A stretch of DNA of 64,000 nt, from IMG/VR virus record IMGVR_UViG_3300042882_001046, positions 54,269 through 118,268 of that record; one strand, 5' to 3'. This document shows positions 55,999 through 62,685 of the stretch, in pieces. The notes beneath the pieces are model-generated. The model did no database searches, was not told the DNA's origin, and saw only the letters and a program-made list of their open reading frames with translations. This DNA is from a virus. Position numbers and translations under genes: made by a program. Positions within the stretch are counted from its first letter, which is position 1. Every line of letters starts with the position of its first letter.

Positions 55999-56077
55999 AG
56001 TATTTTTTTTAGAGAAACATACTCTCATCTTACTCCCCATAATTAAAGAATATTTATAGTAATAAAAATAAATTACT

Positions 56078-56920
56078 ATGATACTAAAAGTTGGGTCTAA
56101 AGGAGAAGACGTAAAAAAACTCCAACAGAAATTAGGATTAGGTGCCGATGGAATTTTCGGTACAGGAACTGAAGCTGCGGTAAAAAAATGGCAAGCAGCT
56201 AACGGATTAACGGCTGATGGAATTGTAGGAGAAGGTACATGGGGTAAAATGTTTAGTTCAGGTCAACAATTAATTACTGAACCATCAACTCCGTCCACAC
56301 CTATTAAATCAGTTGGTAATCTTAAATTAGAAAACCTTAAGGGGCATATTCCTGAGGCGGTAATTGCACAAATCCCTGATACCGCAGCAAAGTTTGAATT
56401 AAACACTCCATTAAGATTGGCACACTTCTTAGCTCAGTGTGGGCATGAAAGTGGCGGATTCAAAGCAACTCAAGAGAACTTAAACTATTCGGCGAGTGGT
56501 CTTAAAGGTATTTTTGGTAAGTACTTTAAAGAAGCTGGATTAGCGGAATCATACCAAAGAAATCCTCAAAAAATTGCAAGTAGAGTTTATGGTGGAAGAA
56601 TGGGTAACGGACCTGAATCTACAGGTGAAGGTTACAAATTCAGAGGTAGAGGGTATATTCAGTTAACTGGTAAAGATAATTACACCGCGTTTGGTAAAGC
56701 AATAAATGAAGATATGACGGCATCTCCTGATAAAGTTGCAACACATTATCCATTATTATCAGCAGCATGGTTCTTTACAAAAAATGGTTTACATAAACTT
56801 GCAGACCAAGGGTCAACTGATGCGGTTGTTACACAAATTACAAAAAGAGTTAACGGTGGTACAATCGGATTGGCAGATAGAATCAAACATTTTAAAGAAT
56901 ATTATCATTTACTTGCGTAA
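56078..56920 (+). CDS. Endolysin: peptidoglycan-binding plus GH19 domain
   Basis: 280 residues. The N-terminal PG_binding_1 domain (about 1-60) has VKKLQQKLGLGADGIFGTGT and GIVGEGTWGKM. The GH19 chitinase/lysozyme-like domain (about 85-280) has LAQCGHESGGF (catalytic Glu124), YKFRGRGYIQLTGKDNY and LSAAWFFTKNG. No signal peptide, so it would need a holin or other release route. It cuts the glycan strands of the wall. A TATTTATA box lies about 25 nt upstream. Confidence 0.94.
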   Translation: MILKVGSKGEDVKKLQQKLGLGADGIFGTGTEAAVKKWQAANGLTADGIVGEGTWGKMFSSGQQLITEPSTPSTPIKSVGNLKLENLKGHIPEAVIAQIPDTAAKFELNTPLRLAHFLAQCGHESGGFKATQENLNYSASGLKGIFGKYFKEAGLAESYQRNPQKIASRVYGGRMGNGPESTGEGYKFRGRGYIQLTGKDNYTAFGKAINEDMTASPDKVATHYPLLSAAWFFTKNGLHKLADQGSTDAVVTQITKRVNGGTIGLADRIKHFKEYYHLLA

Positions 56921-56946
56921 TATTTTTGTAATATAAAAATTAACCC

Positions 56947-56954
56947 TATCTTTG
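56947..56954 (+). promoter_or_regulatory. TATCTTTG promoter box
   Basis: Perfect -7 box, 16 nt before ATG 56971 (leadered class). Confidence 0.6.
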
Positions 56955-56970
56955 TAGTAAAGATATTATC

Positions 56971-57210
56971 ATGATAGCAATGAATAGAACAACAGCAATT
57001 AACGACTTTAAGTGGGTAATTAAAGTATTGGATTCATCCGAAAGTAAAGAACATATGGACACAACTCTAAAGTGTTTTACTCTATGGGAAAACAAACATG
57101 TTGATAAATCATTAACTACAGTTGATAAAAAAATAATAACTGAATTAAAATCCAAATTTTGGTCTAAATTCAAAAATAAAGTATCATGTATTGGAACCTT
57201 TAACATTTAA
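56971..57210 (+). CDS. Hypothetical protein, 79 aa
   Basis: Helical, charged (NDFKWVIKVLDSSESKEHMD; CFTLWENKHVDKSL). This small protein type is found in several large phages; function unknown. The start may be ATG 56971 or 56980. It overlaps the zincin-like gene. Confidence 0.6.
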   Translation: MIAMNRTTAINDFKWVIKVLDSSESKEHMDTTLKCFTLWENKHVDKSLTTVDKKIITELKSKFWSKFKNKVSCIGTFNI

Positions 57211-57598
57211 AAGTCAATTTGACCCAAACATAACAATTGTAATAATTTTATCTGACCATCCTCAATATGAACAGGTAAAACCGATGTTTGACGAGTATGG
57301 TTATGGATTTATGGTACCAGGTCAAAACTTAATTATTATTGATGGGGAACAATTTATTGATAATTTTAACTCAGATGTTTTAAAGTTCATTGAAGCTCAT
57401 GAAGTGGCCCATTTTATGTTAAACCATAATGGACCAAGAGATGATGATGATGAGATGGATGCTGATTTAGGGGCTTATTTGTTATTACAAAATATTGGGG
57501 CAACAGATTCAATTAAATTATTAGTGAAACACTTCAAAAATAGACATGGAGTTAGATTTGACGAAAAATTGTTAGAAAGAGTAAAAAATTCATTCTGA
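57191..57598 (+). CDS. HEXXH zincin-like protein, 135 aa
   Basis: FIEAHEVAHFMLNH is the HEXXH helix, and DDDDEMDADLGAYLLLQ with its acidic cluster supplies the third ligand, as in ImmA/IrrE-like or small phage zincins. No in-frame ATG precedes the first conserved strand, so TTG 57191 inside the previous gene is taken as start; translational coupling is likely. Target unknown. Confidence 0.7.
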   Translation: MEPLTFKSQFDPNITIVIILSDHPQYEQVKPMFDEYGYGFMVPGQNLIIIDGEQFIDNFNSDVLKFIEAHEVAHFMLNHNGPRDDDDEMDADLGAYLLLQNIGATDSIKLLVKHFKNRHGVRFDEKLLERVKNSF

Positions 57599-57687
57599 CG
57601 CTAATGAAAAGTGGACTTTTTTAAAAAAAAGTCATATTTATTAGTACAATCGCTCCAATAAGGAGTGTTCTCATATATCCCTTTCCA

Positions 57688-57727
57688 AAAGACCCGCGAA
57701 ATTTATTTTGTCGGGTCTTATTTTTTT
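57688..57727 (+). terminator. Terminator
   Basis: AAGACCCG/CGGGTCTT followed by ATTTTTTT, just before the TATATTTG promoter of the next gene. Confidence 0.65.
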
Positions 57728-57729
57728 AC

Positions 57730-57737
57730 TATATTTG
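57730..57737 (+). promoter_or_regulatory. TATATTTG box 4 nt before start (leaderless)
   Basis: TATATTTG-TACT-ATG; perfect -7 box. Confidence 0.7.
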
Positions 57738-57741
57738 TACT

Positions 57742-58479
57742 ATGGAAAATACACTATATCAAAAGATTGAAACCGCAATCATAAGATGGAATATCGATGG
57801 TACAAAAACCGCAGGAACATTAACAAGAGAAATTTTAGAAATTATGGAACCAGAAAAAGACATATTTGAACAATGGGATGAAGAAAGGTCCAAAAAACCT
57901 TGGATTATGCGAAAATTAGAATTTATCCCGTTATGGTGGAATCATGAAGGCAAGTACCTACATAAAGAAATTCGGACTGGAATAAAGAATATTTGGTATT
58001 GGCTACCTATAATTTGGAAAGACCGAAATTGGGATTCTCATTATATATTTGAGATAATGATGCACAAATTAAAGGCTCAGTCCAAATATATTGGAGGTAG
58101 GGGTATTCATTTACGTGCTGAAAGAGATGCTGAAGTTATGATGACATGTGTCAAATTAATGAAACTTATTCAAGATGATTTTTATAGTTCAGAGTACTCA
58201 GGTTATCATAAAACAAAACATTGGTTTGAAGATGTGCCAGGAAAAGAAGGTTATAGCTCTTGGGAGTCTAAATTAGTTAAAGAAAATTTTGATGATTATT
58301 TTAAAAAATACCCATTAATTTATAAAAGAGTATTAAACGGTGAAGGTGTATTTAGAAAAGAAGGTCGTGAAGAGGACAAACAAGTTATTGCCATGAGTAT
58401 TGCACACATTAATCATGACAGAGCGAGGAAATTATTATTTAAATTAATGGAAGAAAACATCGAAAGATGGTGGGATTAA
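57742..58479 (+). CDS. Conserved phage hypothetical protein, 245 aa
   Basis: Soluble, Trp- and His-rich (WIMRKLEFIPLWWNHEGKYLHK; SHYIFEIMMHKLKAQSKYIGG; IAMSIAHINHDRARKLLFKLM). The pattern recurs in large phages without known function. First gene of the plus-strand operon 57742-60335, driven by a leaderless promoter. Confidence 0.65.
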   Translation: MENTLYQKIETAIIRWNIDGTKTAGTLTREILEIMEPEKDIFEQWDEERSKKPWIMRKLEFIPLWWNHEGKYLHKEIRTGIKNIWYWLPIIWKDRNWDSHYIFEIMMHKLKAQSKYIGGRGIHLRAERDAEVMMTCVKLMKLIQDDFYSSEYSGYHKTKHWFEDVPGKEGYSSWESKLVKENFDDYFKKYPLIYKRVLNGEGVFRKEGREEDKQVIAMSIAHINHDRARKLLFKLMEENIERWWD

Positions 58480-58493
58480 TAAATTAAAAAATT

Positions 58494-58649
58494 ATGTGGA
58501 AAGTTTATACATTAATGTTTATTGTAGTCGCAGTTATTTCATACCTTTGGGTTCGTGGAATTGACTACATGAAAGAAAATTATCCTGATTATAAAGGAGA
58601 CGATTTATTTGGGCCATTTAACGAAGACGATAAAGACAATATATTATGA
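58494..58649 (+). CDS. Small membrane protein, 51 aa
   Basis: MWKVYTLMFIVVAVISYLWV gives one membrane helix, then an acidic tail (DDLFGPFNEDDKDNIL). The stop overlaps the start of the phosphoesterase gene (ATGA), which supports translation. Confidence 0.62.
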   Translation: MWKVYTLMFIVVAVISYLWVRGIDYMKENYPDYKGDDLFGPFNEDDKDNIL

Positions 58650-59323
58650 AAATAACATTCATCAGCGACACTCACAACAAACACAACCACCTTACAAGTA
58701 AGGGGATGGGTAATATATTGGGTAGTGGAGACGTACTTGTACACGCTGGTGATATCAGTAGTATGGGTAAACAACATGAAATCCAAAATTTCTTGAACTG
58801 GTTTGCCCGCACTGATTTCAAACATAAAATCTTTATTGCGGGTAACCACGATTTCGGATTTGAACATGGGTTTGAAATTGACCAAGAATTCAAGGATATG
58901 GGGGTTATCTATCTTCAAGATAGTGAAGTTGTAATCGATGGTGTTAAGTTCTACGGAAGTCCATGGCAGCCTGAATTTTACAATTGGGCCTTCAACCTAC
59001 CAAGAGGAGAGAAACTAGCTGAGAAGTGGTCTAAAATCCCTGGTAACACAGATATCCTTATTACTCATGGTCCTGTTTACGGATTGTTGGATTACGCACC
59101 TATGGGTGGTCACGTTGGATGTGAAATGTTGTACCAAAGAGTTTTTGAAGTAAAACCAAAAATTCACGTTTGTGGTCATATCCACAGTGGGTATGGACAA
59201 AAAAGTATCGATGGTGTTGAGTTCCTTAATGCATCCGTACTTGACGAAAGATACGAACATGCTCACAAACCAATTGTTGTAAACTTCAACACTGAAACTA
59301 AGGAAGTTGAGGGATATGCTTAA
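58646..59323 (+). CDS. Calcineurin-like metallophosphoesterase (B), MPPED-type
   Basis: 225 residues. FISDTHNKHN (D-x-H), VLVHAGDISSMG, FIAGNHDFGF and ITHGP, then VCGHIHSGYGQ (GHIH) are complete. This arrangement matches MPPED1/2-like phosphodiesterases, different from copy A at 40953. Substrate unknown; cyclic nucleotides or RNA 2',3'-cyclic ends are possibilities, given the cREC protein in the same operon. Confidence 0.9.
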   Translation: MKITFISDTHNKHNHLTSKGMGNILGSGDVLVHAGDISSMGKQHEIQNFLNWFARTDFKHKIFIAGNHDFGFEHGFEIDQEFKDMGVIYLQDSEVVIDGVKFYGSPWQPEFYNWAFNLPRGEKLAEKWSKIPGNTDILITHGPVYGLLDYAPMGGHVGCEMLYQRVFEVKPKIHVCGHIHSGYGQKSIDGVEFLNASVLDERYEHAHKPIVVNFNTETKEVEGYA

Positions 59324-59639
59324 AGAATATTGTGATTGTGGAAAATTGGCGACTTGGTGTTATATGCCTGGTTATAGTAGTGGTGAAAGCTCATATTCTT
59401 GTGACGAATGCGTTCCAAGGGGGTGTGATTGTAATCACATTTATTGTAAGGGTAGTGCACATGACCCGCCTTTAGAACACGAACAATGTCCTGAAGGTGA
59501 TGAGAGTTCAAATTGGAAATGGATTGAAAAAGATATCATTTGGACACATATTGATGACAAAGGTAGAGAGTATCCATGTGCGGAATATGATTGGGACCCT
59601 GATGGGTACGAACGGGATATTAATCCTCATATAAAATAA
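59316..59639 (+). CDS. Cys-rich zinc-ribbon-like protein, 107 aa
   Basis: Start at ATG 59316, overlapping the phosphoesterase stop. CDCGKLATWCYMP, CDECVPRGCDCNHIYC and EQCPEGD give about ten Cys and several His in paired arrangement, typical of zinc-binding small phage proteins. Function unknown. Confidence 0.6.
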   Translation: MLKEYCDCGKLATWCYMPGYSSGESSYSCDECVPRGCDCNHIYCKGSAHDPPLEHEQCPEGDESSNWKWIEKDIIWTHIDDKGREYPCAEYDWDPDGYERDINPHIK

Positions 59640-59644
59640 ATGTT

Positions 59645-59938
59645 ATGGAATTAAAAAAAACAAAAGAAGTATTAATTTGTGATTGTCATTCAAGTGACCA
59701 TCAGATTTTATTAATGTACAGCGAAGATGAATATTCTACTGGTGAAACTTTTCCTACTTGTTACGCTCATATACATCTTAACCGAAGACCGTTTTGGGAA
59801 AGAGTAAAATATGGTATAAAATATATTTTTGGATATAGATGTAGATTCGGTGCATTTGACGAATTTTTATTCAATCCTGATGACGTTGAAAAATTAGAAA
59901 AACTTGTAAAATACCTAAAAAATGAAACAAATGATTAA
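59645..59938 (+). CDS. Hypothetical protein, 97 aa
   Basis: Starts with a Cys/His pair (ICDCHSSDHQ), followed by beta-rich and basic parts (RRPFWERVKYGIKYIFGYRC). A small phage protein of unknown function. Overlaps the cREC gene by 17 nt. Confidence 0.58.
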   Translation: MELKKTKEVLICDCHSSDHQILLMYSEDEYSTGETFPTCYAHIHLNRRPFWERVKYGIKYIFGYRCRFGAFDEFLFNPDDVEKLEKLVKYLKNETND

Positions 59939-60335
59939 AGTATATTTGGACGACGTAAGAACTCCTGTTGATAAAGATTGGGTTGTGGTTCGCTCTTACG
60001 ATGAGTTTGTTGACAAAGTGAATGAAATTGGTTTAAATAAGATTGAAGTAATTTCTTTGGACCATGATTTGGGGGATACTGCAATGGCTGAATGGCATCG
60101 TAATGTATACCACAACTACACCTTGGATTACAACAATATCAAAGAAAAAACAGGGTATGATTGTGCTAAGTGGTTAGTAGACCAATGGATGGAAGGTGAG
60201 CCTGTTGTTGATGTTTATACTCACTCAGCGAATGCTATCGGTAGTGCGAATATTATGGGGTACGTAAATAACTACAGACACGTTAATCGATTACCTCAAA
60301 ATTGTGTAAGAGTTCAAATCGAACATACGGTATAA
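59922..60335 (+). CDS. Cyclic-phosphate-processing receiver-like (cREC) protein
   Basis: 137 residues. VYLDDVRTP, then SYDEFV, ISLDHDLGD, GYDCAKWLVD and YTHSANAIGSANI follow the cREC/REC-like family thought to process RNA 2',3'-cyclic phosphate ends. The acidic DD and DHD residues are intact. With RNA ligase, kinase, HAD and phosphoesterases in the window, this supports an RNA-repair theme. The function is proposed, not proven. Confidence 0.78.
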   Translation: MKQMIKVYLDDVRTPVDKDWVVVRSYDEFVDKVNEIGLNKIEVISLDHDLGDTAMAEWHRNVYHNYTLDYNNIKEKTGYDCAKWLVDQWMEGEPVVDVYTHSANAIGSANIMGYVNNYRHVNRLPQNCVRVQIEHTV

Positions 60336-60362
60336 AGAAAGATGGAGAAATCCATCTTTTTT
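60336..60362 (+). terminator. Terminator after the cREC operon
   Basis: AAAGATGGA-GAAA-TCCATCTTT followed by TTTT. Confidence 0.75.
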
Positions 60363-60364
60363 TG

Positions 60365-60372
60365 TATTTATT
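60365..60372 (+). promoter_or_regulatory. TATTTATT box, 3 nt before start
   Basis: GTATTTATT-AAT-ATG upstream of the 221-aa gene. Confidence 0.45.
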
Positions 60373-60375
60373 AAT

Positions 60376-61041
60376 ATGGCATCACAGAGTCAATTTTCTA
60401 AACTATCAAAAAAACAATTAGTATTCATTTGTGAAAAACTAGTTGACGATGAATTTCCAATAGGAAATCCATACGAACAGGATTTTGACCACGCGTATAA
60501 TACGTTGAAGGATGTTTCGAAATATTTCAACATTGAACCAGCTCATGAAGATGTTGAGTTTTTTTCAAAACTTTTAGAAATCAATGGAGAGATTATTGGG
60601 GACTTTTTTGCAAATAATCGTGAAGAAATGAGAAATAAGGAATTAATTGAGCAATTAGTTCTTCCTGTATCAAAAACATATGATTTACATTATACCACAA
60701 ACGGTACTTGTAATTTTGAAGAATTCATGGGGCAGTACTTTGATTGTTACGATAAAGACTGGGTTAGAGATTCTGCAGAACAACAAAGACAAGACGGAAA
60801 TTGGGACTTGTATGATGGTAGAAATCTAAGAGAAACCGAATACGACAATTACGAAATAAATGACGAAAGTTATGGTCATGTCTATGAGGTAACCGAGGAC
60901 TATATTAAGGATGGTTTTGTAAACGAATCAATCTTAGATAGAATTGTTTTAGAAAATACTAAAGACGTTGTTAATTCTTTAGACAAAAAAACTCTATTAA
61001 AATTAAGAACCATTATTGAATCAAGGCTTCGTTCTCTTTAA
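60376..61041 (+). CDS. Hypothetical protein, 221 aa
   Basis: Acidic, helical (KKQLVFICEKLVDDEFPIGNP; NFEEFMGQYFDCYDKDWV). Its 3' end overlaps the convergent 80-aa gene by 21 nt. No family recognised. A TATTTATT box suggests the same expression class as the virion-like genes. Confidence 0.58.
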   Translation: MASQSQFSKLSKKQLVFICEKLVDDEFPIGNPYEQDFDHAYNTLKDVSKYFNIEPAHEDVEFFSKLLEINGEIIGDFFANNREEMRNKELIEQLVLPVSKTYDLHYTTNGTCNFEEFMGQYFDCYDKDWVRDSAEQQRQDGNWDLYDGRNLRETEYDNYEINDESYGHVYEVTEDYIKDGFVNESILDRIVLENTKDVVNSLDKKTLLKLRTIIESRLRSL

Positions 61042-61263
61042 CCTTGCATCTTTTCTGGCATCTTTAGCCAATTCCCCTAAAGTTTTTTTCTTTTTTTCCA
61101 ACGGATGAGTATACCCTTTCTTATACTTATGCTCAACTTCTACGGGTCCTGCAGTTGTTATTTTTGAGTTATATTTCCAAATAGAAATACATTCATCATC
61201 TTCATATACTACCTCCCATTTTGTAGGTTTTTCTGTTGGTTTTGTGTTTGTTAAAATTGCCAT
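61021..61263 (-). CDS. Hypothetical protein, 80 aa
   Basis: A compact beta domain (KWEVVYEDDECISIWKYNSK; GPVEVEHKYKKGYTHPL) and a basic tail (KDARKDARLKRTKP), a profile of small phage DNA-binding or virion proteins. A TATCTTTG box lies exactly 4 nt before the ATG (61268-61275). Confidence 0.58.
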   Translation of the reverse strand: MAILTNTKPTEKPTKWEVVYEDDECISIWKYNSKITTAGPVEVEHKYKKGYTHPLEKKKKTLGELAKDARKDARLKRTKP

Positions 61264-61267
61264 AAGA

Positions 61268-61275
61268 CAAAGATA
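61268..61275 (-). promoter_or_regulatory. TATCTTTG box 4 nt before start (leaderless)
   Basis: Minus strand TATCTTTG-TCTT-ATG. Confidence 0.68.
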
Positions 61276-61284
61276 CGGATATTT

Positions 61285-62319
61285 TTAATCTTCTCCAAAC
61301 TCTTCTTCAGGTGAAGAATAACAGAATTGCATTTGATTTGATTGGTCTGGATTACCATGAACGTTCAAGAAAGTTGTTTGGTCTAATTCTAACGTTTTAC
61401 ATTGTTTCTTGGACTTAGCCATTCTCTCTCCGTCGTATACTCTAATATTAAAATATTTGGCCTCGTTTGAGACACACCAGTTTTCGCACATATGTTGTCT
61501 CGCATATTTGATTGTGGTGTCATCACATCCACCAACATATTTTTTTACTTGAACTGGAACCCAATTTCCTTCAGGATTTCTAACTAACATGTCAATACCA
61601 ATCATATCCATAAATGAATAATCTCCAGAATACATAACAACATTTTCAGACCCAATTTGTTCTGAAATATACTCATAAAATTTATCTTCAATTAAAGACC
61701 CTTCTTTTGTTTTCTGTGCAATTGTTTGATTAATCCTATCCCTAATTTCTTTTTTATTTTCACCCTCAATTCTACCCATAAATTGTTCAAATGGTGTAAC
61801 ACCATCTTCATTTACACGATTAAAGAAATATTCTAAAGCATTTTCAAAAGAAACATTGGTTTTATAATGTTCTGGGAGTTCAGAGGTCATCATGTATGCC
61901 GCGGCTGTGTAATTCGTGTTTAACTTATTAAGTAAGTCGTATTGTTTTTCTTCATTCCAAATCACATATTGTTCTGTAAACTTAACCATTCTATCTATAA
62001 CATATTTTCTGAGTTTTGGACATGAAGATTTGAATTTGGTTAAAGCATCAACAACCATCTCTCTCCTTTCAGAAAAAAATTCATTCTCTTTGTCGTATTT
62101 TACAGCTCTAATTCCTGTGGTATAGGTTGATAAGTAATTTTTAATGTACTCATCCATGGCTTGTTTTACCTTTCTGGTGTTTCTCATAAGTTTGTTTTCC
62201 GCAAACTTGCACCATCTATGGTCGTTGGTGTGTGGAGGAAAAAAATCACACCCAACCAAATTCTTTTTTGAACCTTTCTGTTCTTTTAAAACTTCTTTAA
62301 TTTTTGCACGAATATCCAT
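61285..62319 (-). CDS. Putative PD-(D/E)XK-type nuclease with virion-type N-terminus, 344 aa
   Basis: Start at ATG 62319, 4 nt after TATTTATA; a TTG one codon upstream is less likely. The N-terminus MDIRAKIKEVLKEQKGSK has L-K-E-Q. The C-terminal region IGIDMLVRNPEGNWVPVQVKKY has the spacing D...QxK of the PD-(D/E)XK fold, with a Cys cluster (CDDTTIKY; CENWCVSNEA) nearby. It could be a packaged nuclease. The helical middle is unrecognised. Confidence 0.6.
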   Translation of the reverse strand: MDIRAKIKEVLKEQKGSKKNLVGCDFFPPHTNDHRWCKFAENKLMRNTRKVKQAMDEYIKNYLSTYTTGIRAVKYDKENEFFSERREMVVDALTKFKSSCPKLRKYVIDRMVKFTEQYVIWNEEKQYDLLNKLNTNYTAAAYMMTSELPEHYKTNVSFENALEYFFNRVNEDGVTPFEQFMGRIEGENKKEIRDRINQTIAQKTKEGSLIEDKFYEYISEQIGSENVVMYSGDYSFMDMIGIDMLVRNPEGNWVPVQVKKYVGGCDDTTIKYARQHMCENWCVSNEAKYFNIRVYDGERMAKSKKQCKTLELDQTTFLNVHGNPDQSNQMQFCYSSPEEEFGED

Positions 62320-62323
62320 CAAG

Positions 62324-62331
62324 TATAAATA
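62324..62331 (-). promoter_or_regulatory. TATTTATA box, 4 nt before start
   Basis: Minus strand GTATTTATA-CTTG-ATG upstream of the nuclease-like gene. Confidence 0.45.
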
Positions 62332-62342
62332 CCTACATTAAC

Positions 62343-62370
62343 TAAAAATCCCCTCTTTTGGAGGGGATTA
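62343..62370 (-). terminator. Terminator after the holin-like gene
   Basis: AATCCCCTC/GAGGGGATT with T-rich sequence on the minus-strand side. The stem resembles the hairpin at 39441. Confidence 0.65.
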
Positions 62371-62376
62371 GTTAAT

Positions 62377-62628
62377 TTACTCTTCAGTACTGTCAGATTT
62401 TCCTTTGTTAATCCATTTGTCAATGGAACCGATTCCAAAAGACCCAAGAACTAACCATAGGAACGCGTTAAAGATGAACTCGTTAATTACAAGGTCTTTT
62501 CCTAAAGAACCTGTTACGATGTCTGCAATTGCAAACCCTGTCATCATTACAAAAGCTAAAAATCCAACGACACTTTTTTCGTTGATTGCGTTGTTGTCGT
62601 TAAACAACTGTGAGAAAAATTTTTTCAT
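62377..62628 (-). CDS. Holin-like small membrane protein, 83 aa
   Basis: Start at ATG 62628 (MKKFFSQLFNDNNAINEKSVVG). Two hydrophobic helices (about 22-43 and 52-71) and a charged C-terminus (KWINKGKSDSTEE) fit class II-type holins and related phage membrane proteins. It lies near the tail-fibre gene rather than the endolysin. The assignment is by topology only. Confidence 0.55.
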   Translation of the reverse strand: MKKFFSQLFNDNNAINEKSVVGFLAFVMMTGFAIADIVTGSLGKDLVINEFIFNAFLWLVLGSFGIGSIDKWINKGKSDSTEE

Positions 62629-62685
62629 AGTATTTGGTAATTTACTTACCAATAAATATCTAAAACTTCACTAAGATACTACAAA

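Larger units (their letters stand above)
57599..57741 (+). ncRNA. Possible short transcript upstream of the 245-aa gene
   Basis: A TATTTATT box at about 57644-57651 is followed by the hairpin GCTCC-AATAA-GGAGT and the terminator AAGACCCG/CGGGTCTT with a T-run (57688-57727). That is the layout of a short RNA. No coding potential seen. Confidence 0.35.
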
